Of a stretch of DNA of 64,000 nt, positions 49,032-60,819 are shown piece by piece. Numbering within the stretch: position 1 is the stretch's first letter; every line of letters starts with the position of its first letter. The notes under the pieces are model-generated. The model ran no database searches. It was not told where the DNA came from and was given only the letters and a program-made list of their open reading frames with translations. The stretch is taken from assembly GCA_949358305.1 (NCBI GenBank), contig OX442318.1, forward strand, positions 4,326,501 to 4,390,500, in the 5' to 3' direction. The stretch comes from Strigamia acuminata (taxonomy: Eukaryota; Arthropoda; Chilopoda; Geophilomorpha; Linotaeniidae). The position numbers were made by a program, and so were the translations under genes.

Positions 49032-50160
49032 ATGAACCACCTCCGACTACTATCCTTGACCATAGCAGGAATCAGCGGCTACCTCTACAAATCATTTCCA
49101 CATCCCCGACTGACCAACCTCTTCAAAGTGAGTGCCGAGCCCGGACCCGAGTCCTTAGAAGCCCCGCGCGGCACCAAAGCACCGCTACAACCCCTATCCG
49201 AATACACAGACGTCAAATCCTACGATTTATGGGACATAGAAAACTACAAACAAGACTTGGAAAAACGCCAAGACGTCGACTACAATCCGCTGACCTCCAC
49301 TCCCACCGAAAAGCAAGACTGGAATTACGCGTTCAAAGGCCACGTGACGCCGCAGGAACGTGTCAGGTCGCCGACCCTCGAGTCTCTCCGAGGAAAAGCG
49401 TTTGACATATCTTGTAACAAAAAAACTGGCATGCCGGATTGGACCGTGGAAGTTGTGACGGCCGACAGGTTTAAAAAAACGTGTCCGGGGTGCTACGCGA
49501 GCGAACAATGCGCTTTGGAAGCGAAAGGAGCTGAGGCATGTAACCCAAGTTTCCATGCTGGAAGTGTACCGACGTTTGAGAGTTACTGCGCTTTTGATAT
49601 CGAGCCTTGTTACTTTCAACTGTCACTGCCACAGGTAGTTACACCAGTGGCGTAGACCAAAGTACAAGAATTTGATATTGGAAAATTGTTTTTTAATTTT
49701 ATTTTTTTATTGTGTACTTTATAGACAAAATATAAAATTGCACCAAATGCTCTTGTTTGGCATCAGTTTTACACGTTGGTGAAAAGTCTAATTGATAGTT
49801 ATGAGTGCATTTACATCTGTTCAGGTCCTGTGTTCAAAGAAACGTAAAAATTTTATTTTTTTTTGGTATAGTGACGGTCTAATATATGTTTTTTGTTGTA
49901 GTTGGGATGAAATTGAATACATAAGCCAGTATTTTAAAGTCATAGTTGGTAAAAACCCAGATGGGACTTTCCTGTATCAATCCTACTTGATAGACAATAT
50001 ATACGAAAGTTGGGATCTATTGGAAGATTTTGAAGTGTCGAGAAAGGAACTGGAAGAAGAAATTGGATTTTCGGTATTTCCAGACATCAAAACACGGAAA
50101 ATGAATAGACCAAATCCGTACTGGGTAATTCCAATTAAAAAAAATCAATTTCTTAATTAA
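49032..50160 (+). CDS. E2: endonuclease-G-derived pseudonuclease
   Basis: Exons 49032-49634, 49725-49843 and 49902-50160 (326 residues) have the same phases as the other members. The start is placed at MNHLRLLSLTIAGISGYLY because it aligns with the start of the other six; an upstream in-frame Met at 48996 exists. Core pieces: GKAFDISCNKKTGMPDWTVE, then WHQFYTLVKSLI...YICSGPVF, then YFKVIVGKNPDGTFLYQSY. The DRGH catalytic motif and metal ligands are missing. Exon 2 lacks the CxxC found in E3-E7, and exon 1 has its own cysteine-rich part (CPGCYASEQC) near residue 155. Together with E1 it forms one branch of the cluster. Confidence 0.85.
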
Positions 50161-50441
50161 ATCATTATTTCCTTCCTCAGAGATGCCTAAATTGTTGCCT
50201 GCCATGACAACTCTCAAAATAAATCGACAACATTTAAAAAAAAAATCCTATGTATCATTAAAAACCATCTACATGAATTCCAAGCCGTTTGTCAATTCAT
50301 AAATTCCATTTAACATCATCAGAATGCTCTTATAGGCATTGTAGTGCCCTCTTCCATCAATTTCCCAATCCAACAATAGGGAAAAAGCACAACAACAAAA
50401 TCCGCCATTTGTGAACAAAATTCTAAGTGTCGTCCATCGAA

Positions 50442-51046
50442 ATGAACTACTTGAAATCACTGTGTTTGGCCACCCCAGCGGGAATCGGCAACTACCTCTA
50501 CGAATCATTCAAACAATGTCCAACCGACATTCTATCCACAAAAGCCTTCTGCGACTTAAGCCGCGCAAACCCTCTAAACATCGAAGACATGATGCCAGCG
50601 CCCGAGCCAGTACCAGTACCAGTACCAGATCCAGACGTGCAATTGTACAACGTCGAAATGGAAGAAATCTTGGAGGCCATCCAAGATTGGAATTTTGAAC
50701 CGGTAGAAGGCGAGAACGAGAACGAGAACGAGGAGGATGACGACGACGACGACGACGAGAAGAGAAGACGAAGAATTTGGAAATGTCGATGATTGGGCCG
50801 CGATGGGCTGCGTCGTCATGCCCGAGTTCGACGAACCCGAGCATTGTCACTACGTGCCCGACAACTGGGAAGAATTCGCCAACATGTTGGGCAACGACGA
50901 CGACGACGAGGAGGAGGAGGACGACCTAGACGCCATCGTTGATGATTTCGGGGACAACGAGAATAACATCTTCTTATTGGAGGGCGCGGAGTTCGAAAAT
51001 GCCCTAAATCAAGCGTTTGGTGCGGAAGGGAACGGGCAATGCGCTC

Positions 51047-51098
<52 letters not shown>

Positions 51099-52654
51099 CA
51101 ACGAGGTCTATGAGAAAGAGCAAACGGTCGCCGATTGCAGCGCGGAGTTCGACAATGCCGTCAATCAGGCGGTTGGTGCGGAAGGGAACGGGCAATGCGC
51201 TCAACAACAACAACAACAACAACAACAACACAACGAGGTGTGTGAGAAAGAGCAACCGGTCGCCGATTGCAGCGCGGAGTTCGACAATGCCGTCAATCAT
51301 GCGGTTGGTGCGGAAGGGAACGGGCAATGCGCTCAACAACAACAACAACAACAACAACACAACGAGGTGTGTGAGAAAGAGCAACCGCAACAACAACAAC
51401 ACAACGAGGTGTGTGAGAAAGAGCAACTGCAACAACAACAACACAACGAGGTGTGTGAGAAAGAGCAACCGGTCGCTGATTGCAGCGCGGAGTTCGACAA
51501 TGCCGTCAATCATGCGGTTTGTGCGGAAGGGAACGGGCAATGCGCTGGAGGTAACGAGAGACGGGCGAGAGCTGAAGGTCCCACGGAGTATTTGTATTAC
51601 GGAGATTTTTTGGTGGAATACGATGGTGCGAGCAGGATGATTCGCCATACGACGGAGTTCTTGACTGCGGAGAATGTGGATGAAGCCGAGCATCGTCATT
51701 GTGAGTTTCTTCGGATCACGCCGAAGGTTCCTGAAGGTGAGAGGCTTATGGCGCCCGAAGAGACGTGGAGAGGAAATGACAATAGATTTGATGTGGCTTA
51801 TCTGCCGCGGATTGGTGAGGAAGAGGATGAGTGCAATAAAGCGGACGAGGCTTGTGCCAGGGCAGAACCAAAGGTAAGTTGCCACAATTGTTATATGTGA
51901 ATTAAGATAAAATTGATTTATTTATTTTTTCTCTTTAAGGTTTGTTATTACTGCCAGGAATCCACGTTGTGGAATGTTTTCCACCAATATTATAAATTTC
52001 TGGTGGAGCGGTGTAATAAAGTGACGGTGTGTTCAGGATGCGTGTTTCTACCGGAGTAAATTCCTACCTTGTTCGCACCAGAAAGTTTGGGCTAGCGTGC
52101 AGCCAATAGACAATCAACTGATCGTGTTACGCGTAGAATTGTGGGAAGTGACCTTGGCAGTTAACTAGTTCTTTGGCAATTATCTAGTTCACACAACCGG
52201 ATTAGAATTATCGAGTTTAGAAATTTTTAAAATAGATAATTTTGGGCTAGATGCGTTTGCACCAAGAACCAGAACTAGATTTAAACGTTGGGCTAGCCTA
52301 AATTTTCTGGCGCGAACGAGGTATTTAAGCCTATCTCCAATATTCGCATTGCCTAATGAGGTTTTTTTCAGGCCCGACGAAAATGTCGAACGTGAGCCGA
52401 TTCATGGCGAAATGGCGCCAACTGCAACCCATTTTTATAAAATCATAGTAGCCAAAGAGAAGGATGGAACACAAAGACTCGAATGTTACAAGTTCAGTAC
52501 GGGTCTTTTTACTGTGGAGCGTCCGATATTGAGACACTACAACGTGCCGAGAGAAGTACTGGTGAGAGATACGGGCGCGTCTATCCACGATCTCTACGAA
52601 CATATTCAACCAGTTGACAAAGATGAAACTCATCCAGATTTTGTTCCAAAATGA
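50442..52654 (+). CDS. E3: endonuclease-G-derived pseudonuclease with polyQ repeats; frameshift in exon 1
   Basis: Exons 50442-51873, 51940-52055 and 52372-52654. The anchor MNYLKSLCLATPAGIGNYLY starts the protein. The reading frame changes by one base at about 50755-50775, in a GAC/GAG-rich acidic tract, between the N-terminal part and the long remainder, so the gene as given is broken or has a sequence error or polymorphism there. The middle holds three main repeats ending in CAA-encoded polyQ runs (about 51037-51096, 51201-51230, 51332-51359) joined by HNEVCEKEQPVADCSAEFDN. The nuclease-like core follows: DFLVEYDGASRMIRHTTEF, then HRHCEF, CYYC and STLWNVFHQYYKFL, then ATHFYKIIVAKEKDGTQRLE. 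No DRGH. About 609 residues if the frame is continuous. Confidence 0.75.
51037..51530 (+). repeat. PolyQ-bearing coding repeats in E3
   Basis: CAA runs encode about 18, 9, 8, 4 and 4 glutamines. Each long run follows AEGNGQCA and precedes HNEV(C/Y)EKEQ. The nearly pure CAA codon use and high copy similarity show recent expansion. Confidence 0.9.
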
Positions 52655-52794
52655 ATGAAAGCAATCAGTAAACACGAATGAATTACAAATGTAATAAAAA
52701 TCCAGCTACATATGCCATACATCGCTAATAAATCAAAACAGAATTTCTGCCATCGTATTTTCAATCTAATAGTATTTAGTATATTATTTTAGGG

Positions 52795-52892
52795 CAGCGA
52801 TCGGCAAAAGGCAGACCGCGATCCGGATACGGACCTCGATAAAAATTTTCAATAGTATCCGGACCCCACTTAAAATGATTTGCCGACCCCTG
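52795..52892. mobile_element. Short hAT-type element related to the block A insertion
   Basis: The ends CAGCGATCGGCAAA and TTTGCCGACCCCTG and the interior (GATCCGGATACGGACC; CCGGACCCCACTTAAAA) match the 24295-24560 element in reverse orientation, with the A-rich middle deleted. No 8-bp duplication is evident. It lies between E3 and E4. Confidence 0.7.
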
Positions 52893-53043
52893 TGAAGTAA
52901 GACATTATTCATCTTCTAGTCTGCATGACACTAGATATGCTTTGATTAGCAATAGATGGCACTAGAGTCCCTAACTTAGGTTTAATTAATTTGAATCATT
53001 TTCTTTCTAAATTCTAAGTATATTCCGCATAGTACAACGGCAA

Positions 53044-54503
53044 ATGACCTATTTTAGAACACCATTTACAGTTGCTGCTGCTGCAATTAGTGTACACATG
53101 TACAAATCGTGTGTAAATAAACAGCCAAATGACGAAGACAGATTAAAAGCTTTGATTGTGGCTAAATGTCAACACATTGAGGCGCCAAAACTTACTGCGC
53201 TTGGTTTGATTCGGAAGTTTAATGCGGATGGAGAAAACGATGAAGATGAAGATGAGAGTGATGATTTTGATGATTATGATGATGATGATGACTATGAAGT
53301 GCATGAGATCACTGGGGGTGGGAATCGTCCTGCGTTTTGGCTGATTCCTGTCTTGTTGGTGCAATTATTTGCGTCGAAGCCGACTAGGAGTTACTACGTG
53401 TTGAAGGACGATTGTCGTATTTATTTTGACACTCGGACTACAACGCCGTTCTGGACGGTAGAAAAAATTACTAGAGATAATGTGCGTGATGTACAGCATC
53501 GGCATTGCGAGGAGTTTAAATACAATTGCGATTTACCTAGCGGATTTCGATATGGTTTCTCAGGAAATGACGCCACGTTTGAAATCAATTCCGTGGAGAT
53601 TCCGCTCCAAACTAGACAAGCTAGCATTGGACCCGGTAATCAACCGGTTTATATAAAACAGGTGAATTATGTAATTTATCGGTCAAATTGTGCAATTTAC
53701 GGGTAAAATAATGCAATTTATGAGTAAAATGATGTAATTTATGGGTAAAATGATGTAATTTATGGGTAAAATGATGTAATTTATGGGTAAAATGATGTAA
53801 TTTATGGGTAAAATGATGTAATTTAGGTAAAATGATGTAATTTATGGGTAAAATGATGTAATTTATGGGTAAAATGATGTAATTTATGGGTAAAATGATG
53901 TAATTTAGGTAAAATGATGTAATTTAGGTAAAATGATGTAATTTATGGATAAAATGATATAGTTTATGGGTAAAATGATGTAATTTAAGTAAAATGATGT
54001 AATTAATGGGTAAAATGATGTAATTGATTATTCTTCTTGTAGGAACACTGTGACTTCTGCATAAACCGACACTACTGGAATGTTTTCAATGCATATCTCG
54101 CATTCCTAAGTCAAATTTATGGCGAAATAAGAGTGAGTTCGGGAGTCATATACAAACCAAAGTAAAAGTGCAGAAGTTTGATTGAGCAATAAGTGAATTG
54201 TCATTGTAAATACCAAACAGGCTCGGCGCAGGAAACCTTTGCAATGGTTTTACTCTCGACAGAGTGGATCGAACACATTACTTTAAAGTGATAACTTGTA
54301 GAAACTCTGACGGGACGTATCGATACGAATGCTACAAATTTGCACCTCTGGGTCGAGTTGATGTACGCCGATCCCTGACGGAATACAGTGTATCAAGAGC
54401 AGAACTGGAAGCGGACATTGGCTTTACCATGTTTGAAAATATTCGACCAAACATGGTGAAAGAATGTGATACGAAAACACATCCAGATTTTATCTTCCAT
54501 TAA
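53044..54503 (+). CDS. E4: endonuclease-G-derived pseudonuclease with acidic insert
   Basis: Exons 53044-53661, 54043-54161 and 54221-54503 (339 residues). It starts with MTYFRTPFTVAAAAISVHMY. An Asp/Glu-rich stretch lies at about residues 57-86, then a hydrophobic segment (FWLIPVLLVQLFASKP) that it shares only with E5. The nuclease-like core is CRIYFDTRTTTPFWTVEKI, HRHCEEFK, and SGFRYGFSGN at the place where endonuclease G has its DRGH motif, then EIPLQ, CDFC, YWNVFNAYLAFLSQIY and HYFKVITCRNSDGTYRYECY. Catalytic His and metal ligands are missing. Intron 1 is filled with a 21-bp satellite. E4 and E5 are close paralogs. Confidence 0.88.
53690..54030 (+). repeat. 21-bp AT-rich satellite in E4 intron 1
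   Basis: About sixteen copies of TAAAATGATGTAATTTATGGG, some shortened to 17 bases, fill the intron between exons 1 and 2. Confidence 0.95.
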
Positions 54504-55079
54504 ATAAATACTTTTTGTAGATTATCTCATTTTGTTTGTGTGCTTAAAACCTATTGCATTCAACTCAATCGTCTATTTTTCTCTATAAAATAGGAAAACA
54601 CACAGAAATCTATAAAAATCCCTTTAAATCTAGAAAATCCCTACAAAAATCCTTATAAATCTACGAAAATCTTTATAAATCTACAAAAATTTCTCTTAAT
54701 TTACGAGAAACCCTAAAAATCTACAAAAATCCTTATAAATTTACGAAAATCTTTGTAAATCTACGAAAATCCTTATAAATCTACGAAAATCCTTATAAAT
54801 ATCCAAAAATCCTAAAAATCTACGAAAATCCTTATAAATCTACAAAAATTCCTCTTAATCTTCGAAAATCCATCTTAATCTACGAAAATCCTCAATACCC
54901 ACAACAAAATCTTAAAAGATTCCCAAAAAATCCCATCAAAATTAAAAAGTCCCACAAAAACCGCCCTCATGTGACAACAACTAACACTCCACACGACTTG
55001 AGCGCCGTAACTCCCACCACAACCATCGCAACTCTCTGAATCAACCATCCGAGACCAAAATTTAACGTAAACCAGAAAA
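54504..55079 (+). repeat. E4-E5 spacer with about 20-bp AT-rich repeats
   Basis: Degenerate units of the type CTACGAAAATCCTTATAAAT run from about 54600 to 54900. The last about 130 bases before the E5 start appear once in the window and may hold its promoter; no TATA box is obvious. Confidence 0.8.
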
Positions 55080-57141
55080 ATGACCTACCTACGAACACTA
55101 TGCACAATTGCTGCCATTGGAATCGCCGCATGCACCTACGTCCACCAACCACCCGCAGACAAACAACAACACCCTACCAGAAGAAGCCCAATAAGCGCAA
55201 TAAGCAGGTGGATACCATTCTACCCTTCGCCGACAGTGGCTAAATGTAAAGCGAAACCTAAACCTAAAAGCGAGCCCGAGCCCGTGCCCGTCCCCAAACA
55301 TCCGTTCACGACGCACAGCCTGATCGCCGGTTACCCCGGCGACGACCAGGCAGAGGGTGCAGGGGGTGGCGATGACGAGGAGGACGCGGAAGGGGCCACC
55401 GAACAGTTCAGGATCAGCGGGGGCGAGGACGGTCCGGTGTTTTGGGTGATCCCCGTGTTCTTGTTGCAGTCGTTTGCAGCGAAGCCCACCAGGAGTTTGT
55501 TTCTGCTGGGAGACGATTGTCGCGTGTATTTCGACAGTCGGACTAAGACGGCGTGTTGGACGGTGGAAAAGATTAATGCGGATCGGGTTAGGTGTGTTCA
55601 GCATCGGCACTGCGAGGAGTTTAAGTTTAATTGCGTGTTAGGGGAGGGGATACGGTTTGGAAACCCCGGGAATAACGTGCGGTTGGATGTGAGGTCTGTG
55701 GAGATTCCGCTGCAGACGAGGCACGCTACGATTGGGCCGGCTGGAAATGCGATTTATGTGAAACAGGTGAATTTCGAGTTTTGGTGATGTTTGTTTCGTG
55801 TGTAAAATGTGTAAATGCTTTTTATTTAAAGTGTAAAATATGTTTAGATTGTTTATTTGATGGGTAAAATGTGTAAAAACCTTTTATTCAAAGTGTAAAA
55901 TGTGTAAAAAAAATTTATTCAAAGTGTAAAATGTGTTTAAAATGTTTGTTAATGTGTAAAATGTGTAAAAAAAATTTATTCAAAGTGTAAAATGTGTTTA
56001 AAATGTTTGTTAATGTTTAAAATGTGTAAAAAAAAAATTATTCAAAGTGTACAATTTGTTTAAAATGTTTGTTAATGTGTAAAATGTGTAAAAAAAAATT
56101 TATTCAAAGTGTAAAATGTGCTTAAAATGTTTGTTAATGTGTAAAATGTGTAAAAACTGTTTATTAATGTGTAAAATGTGTAAAAACTTTTTATCCAAAG
56201 TGTAAAATGTGTTAAAACCGTTTATTAATGTGTAAAATGTGTAAAAACTTTTTATCCAAAGTGTAAAATGTGTTAAAACCGTTTATTAATGTGTAAAATG
56301 TGTAAAAACATTTTAAGTAGAGTGTAAAATGCGTTGTAACTGTTTATTTTAAGTGTTAAAACTTGATTTTGTGAGTAAAATGTGTTTCAACATTTTATTT
56401 TGTGTATAACAGGCGTAAAATCTTTTTATTTTGTGTATAAAAGGTGTAAAACTCTTTTATTTTATGCGTATAACGTGCAAAAACGGTTAATTTTATGTGT
56501 AAATATGTAAAAATATGACTGATTGATTACTAATCTATTTAATTTTTATCTGCAGAACATATGTGAATTTTGCCTAAAAAGAACCTACTGGACCGTTTTC
56601 AATGCATATCTCACTTTCCTATGCCAGTTTTACGACGAAGTAGAAGTGTGCTCAGGAGTAGTGTGCAAGCCAAAGTAAAACAAAAATTGAATTTTTATTT
56701 GATGCAATTAATTCAAATGATGCATATTTTCACAGGCAAAGCACAGGGAACGTTTCTAACGGTTTTACTCTGGCCGAAGTGGACCGCAGTCATTACTTTA
56801 AAGCGATAAACGCCAAAAATCCTGATGGCACCTACAGATTAGAATGCTACAAATTTGACGCTTCGAGTGAGGTTGATGCGCGTCAATCATTGATGGAGCA
56901 CAGTGTGTCGAGAGAGGAACTGGAGGCAGACGTTGGCTTTACCATATTTGAGAAGATACCACCAAACATGGTGAATGACAGCCACACTAAGACGCACAAA
57001 GATTTTACGCATCCGCCATTAAATCCAGTTATTGAAGAAGACAAAAAACAAGAAGACAAAAAACAGGAAGACAAAAAACAGGAAGACAAAAAACAAGAAG
57101 ACAAAAAACAAGAAGGGAAAAAACAAAAAGTCAAGAAATAG
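55080..57141 (+). CDS. E5: endonuclease-G-derived pseudonuclease with Lys/Gln/Glu/Asp repeat tail
   Basis: Exons 55080-55766, 56556-56674 and 56736-57141 (403 residues). The N-terminus is MTYLRTLCTIAAIGIAACTY. A Lys/Pro/Glu-rich part and an acidic part precede the hydrophobic FWVIPVFLLQSFAAKP shared with E4. Core: CRVYFDSRTKTACWTVEKI, HRHCEEFK, EGIRFGNPGNN in place of the catalytic loop, EIPLQ, CEFC, YWTVFNAYLTFLCQFY and HYFKAINAKNPDGTYRLECY. The C-terminus ends in about six KKQED-type pentamers. No DRGH. Intron 1 is long and satellite-filled. Confidence 0.88.
55800..56500 (+). repeat. Satellite in E5 intron 1 (GTGTAAAATGTGTAAAAA-type)
   Basis: Degenerate units alternate between GTGTAAAATGTG and TTTTTATT/TTTGTTAAT pieces over about 700 bases. 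The core TAAAATGTG is also seen in the introns of E4 and E6. Confidence 0.9.
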
Positions 57142-58100
57142 ACAATTCTGCAGATTTATTTTAAGGACCTGAGATTCATATCGCGCCTAAATTAAAATAA
57201 AAATTAGCTTAAAAACTGGTCGATGTACATTTGAAAGTCTGTAAAAAATCTGTAGAATACAATATGAAAATCTATGAAAGTTCTTCGAAATTCAAGAAAA
57301 TACGTTGTCAAATTCATGAAAACACATAAATAGTCGTCATAAATTCAAGAAAATGCATAAAAAGTCGCTATAAATTTAAGAAAATACGTAAAAAATTGTC
57401 ATAAATTCAAGAAAATACGTAAAAAGTCATCATAAATTCAAGAAAATGCATAATAAGTCGTCATAAATTCAAATTTCAAGTAAATCCTTCAATTTTCATA
57501 AGAATCCTTCAAATTTCATGAGAATTCTTCAAATTTCATGAGAATTCTTCAAATTTCATGAGAATTCTTCAAATTTCATGAGAATTCTTCAAATTTCATG
57601 AGAATTCTTCAAATTTCATGAGAATTCTTCAAATTTCATGAGAATTCTTCAAATTTCATGAGAATCCTTCAAATTTCATGAAAATCCTTCAAATTTCATA
57701 AGAACCCTTTAAATTTCATGAGAATCCTTTAAATTTTATGCAAATTCGTGATAAATCATTGAAATCTTAAAATCTCATAAAAATATCCTTCAAAATCAAT
57801 AAAAATAACTCACAGAATGCACACAATTCTTTCTAAACCAATGGCACTCCTACAAATTCTCATTAACCCTTCAAAATCACCAAAAATTCTCTTAAACACC
57901 CTCCAAAATCTCCAAAATCCACAAAATCCAACAATATCCACGAAAATCTCTACTCACCGAATTTTCCTCCACAACAATCAAAACGCCAAACCCAGCGCCA
58001 TAACATTAAAACCTGCAAGTCCCAACCAGTTGATCATGCATTCATCCGCATAACATTCTAAATTCCACGTACCCAAATACCCAAAACCCCAAAACAAAAC
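57142..58100 (+). repeat. E5-E6 spacer with AT-rich minisatellites
   Basis: About 57290-57470 holds CATAAATTCAAGAAAATACG-type units. About 57480-57740 holds a 20-bp array (CAAATTTCATGAGAATTCTT), nearly perfect in its centre. The final 250 bases before E6 are C-rich on the plus strand and unassigned. Confidence 0.9.
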
Positions 58101-60055
58101 ATGTATTTCAGCAGAATCCTCTACCTAGCCACGACTGCAGGGATCGTGGGCTATTTCTACCAATCCCAAACCCAAAACAAACAACTCAATACCAAACAAC
58201 TAAAACTTATTCCAGTAGACCATATAAACGTAGCAAAACTCTATTCAGCTGCCACTACGCGGCTCAAGGAATACTTATACACCTCTATACTTGACCAATG
58301 TCGCCTCAACTTCTCCGCCTTTGAACAGGCGGAGAAAAACGCTGAACTCGAGCCGGAAAGCACGGGCGACGACGCGGACGACGGGCCGCCAATACCGCCG
58401 ATTTTCCCGATGAGTTGCCCCATCCCCGTCGAGGCTACGCGGCATGCCATGCACCCAACTGCGACCAGAAGTTTCCATACGCACAACGAAGATGTGCGCG
58501 TTTATTTCGACACGCGCACGAAAACGCCGTTTTGGACAGTGGAAAGGATTAATAAGTGTAATTTAGCGGCAGTTCAGCATAATCACTGTGAAGATTTTAA
58601 GGTTACGTTCCATTTGTCATCGGATTTTAAATTCGGGTGTCCGAAAAACAACACCGTGTTTAGTGTGCAGTCTCTGGAAGTTCCGCAGGTTCGGAAATTT
58701 GATGCGGTTAAGGATGCATGCGGGACAATTATAACTAAAGAAAGGGTGAGTGAGATCAAGTTGAGGCACATAATTGTTTGAGATGTGTGTAAAATGTGCA
58801 TAAAATATGTAAAATGTGTGTAAAATGTGCATAAAATATGTAAAATGTGTGTAAAATGTGCATAAAATATGTAAAATGTGTGTAAAATGTGCATAAAATA
58901 TGTAAAATGTGTGTAAAATGTGCATGAAATATGTAAAATGTGTGTAGAATGTGCATGAAATATGCAAATGTGTGTAAAATGTGCATAAAATATGCAAAAT
59001 ATGTGTAAAGTGTGCATGAAATATGCGGAATGTGTGTAAAATGTGCATGAACTTTGTAAAATGTACAAAAGCAATGTGTAAAATCTGAGTAAAATTTGCA
59101 CAAACAACAAGCACTATGTAAAATGTGCAAAATCAATGCATGCTATGTGTAAAATGTACAAAAACAACATGCACTATGTAAAATGTGCAAAATCAATGCA
59201 TGCTATGTGTAAAATGTACAAAAACAACATGCACTGTGTAAAATGTGCAAAATCAATGCATGCTATGTGTAAAATGTACAAAAACAACATGCAATGTGTA
59301 AAGCACATTAATTAAAATTGCACTCAATTTCCACTTCAGAAAGTCTGCGATTTCTGCGAACAAGCCAAAATCTGGAAAATATTTCACGAGTACCTCAAAT
59401 TCCTAATCATACAACACGACACTATAAACGTCTGCTCGGGTCTCCTGTATCTGCCAGAGTAAGTAAAAAAATCCCAAATTTAAATTTGTAAAATGTATTC
59501 ATTAATTTACACATATACAGAGCAGCAGACGGCGCCTGTATTAAACCTAACCCCGACGCACCCGTGAGAACATTCACCGTAAACAACATGAAGCCGAGCC
59601 ACTACTTCAAAGTTCTAGCTTGTCGCGGCTGCGACGGAAGTGTTCGTTTCGAATGTTACAAGTTTAAAATCGACCAGTCGTACGATAAACACACGTTGTT
59701 GAAAGATTATATTGTGCCGAGAGAGCAATTGGAGAAGGATTTGGGCTTCACTGTGTTTGAGACTTTCCCGCAGAGAGATATTGACGCAGACAACGCTCGA
59801 ACTCACGTGGGGTTTACGTTGCGCCAAAAGGAGAAAAAGCAACGGGAGGAGGAGAAAAAGCAATGCGAAGAGGAGAAAAAGAAACGGGAAGCGTGTGTAC
59901 CGATGTGTCCAGCGATTCCAGCGACTCCAGCGACTGAGGAGAAAAAGGAACGGGAAGCAGAGTGTATACCGATGAGTCCAGCGACTGAGGTGAAAAAGGA
60001 ACGGGAAGCAGAGTGTATACCGTTGTGTCCAGCGACTCCAGCGACTCATACGTGA
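58101..60055 (+). CDS. E6: endonuclease-G-derived pseudonuclease with charged tail
   Basis: Exons 58101-58745, 59340-59458 and 59521-60055 (432 residues). Anchor MYFSRILYLATTAGIVGYFY. Core: VRVYFDTRTKTPFWTVERI, QHNHCEDFK, SDFKFGCPKNN in place of the catalytic loop, CDFC, IWKIFHEYLKFLIIQH, CSGLLYLPE and HYFKVLACRGCDGSVRFECY. The C-terminal tail has repeated KEKKQREEE-type residues and then two or three copies of a segment with CIPMSPAT/CIPLCPAT. There is no DRGH motif. Exon 2 keeps the helix-to-strand region (W-x-x-[FL] then CSGLLYLP) closest to the VCTGPLFLPR part of endonuclease G. Confidence 0.87.
58790..59310 (+). repeat. Satellite in E6 intron 1 (GTGTAAAATGTGCATAAAATAT-type)
   Basis: The first half has units of about 29 bases with GTGTAAAATGTGCATAAAAT. 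The second half changes to a 60-bp higher-order unit with AAAACAACATGCACTATGTA. The long minus-strand frames here are artefacts of stop-free repeats. Confidence 0.9.
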
Positions 60056-60819
60056 TGCGATATTTGCTGTGTGAATAAATTTTGATGATATTTTGCTTTT
60101 GAGAGAATTATTGAGATGATCACCAAGACATTAAAACCATTGGAAATTCGGGATTTTATGGTGCTAGTTTTTGAAAATTTTTGCAAATTGATGAGTATTT
60201 TTGAAAATTGTTCAAAATTTTTGGAAATTCGTGTAAAAATCGGAAAAAATCGGAAAAAATGCTTAAAAATTGGTGAAAAATGCTTAAAAATTCGTTGTTA
60301 AAAAATGCTTAAAAATTGGTGAAAAAAACCTTAAAAATGAAAATCCGGCAAAAAAAACCCTTATAAATACGTAAAATCTCTTTTTTTAATTATAAAAATC
60401 GATACAAAATGATGAAAATCAATAAAAAGTTATGAAAACCTTTAAAAAGTCATAAAAATTCTTAAAAATCCACAAAAATCCTTAAAAATCCTTAAAAATC
60501 CATAAAAATTCTTAAAAAATCCATAAAAATCTACAAAAGTCCTTAAAACTCATTTCAAATTCCCGAAACTATTACAAATTCAACTAATTTAAGTAAATTA
60601 ATGAAAAAACTTACAAATTTTATTAAAATCATCTTTTTACCATCATCAAATTAAAAATACAAACAAACCCTACCGGTACATGAGAACATGACAAACAATG
60701 CAACGACAGCGCACTCTTTAACCACATATTGCCTTTAAAGCGCTCTAGTAATCCAATTTCGTGTTTTCTCAATTCTAATTCTAAATACATTCTATTCCCG
60801 TAACAGCAAGCCATCGCAA
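60056..60819 (+). repeat. E6-E7 spacer with AT-rich repeats
   Basis: From about 60200 to 60560 there are degenerate CTTAAAAATCCATAAAAATT units. The last 200 bases before E7 appear once in the window. Confidence 0.8.

Noticed and set aside
50509..51885. Minus-strand Leu-rich frame opposite the E3 polyQ region, and plus-strand Asn-rich frame
   Set aside because: Both are frame shadows of the CAA runs. The polyQ frame is the one that continues into the conserved core and the splice donor.
58583..59136. Minus-strand His/Phe/Tyr-rich frames over E6 intron 1
   Set aside because: They come from the satellite repeat, and E6 exons on the plus strand explain the flanks.
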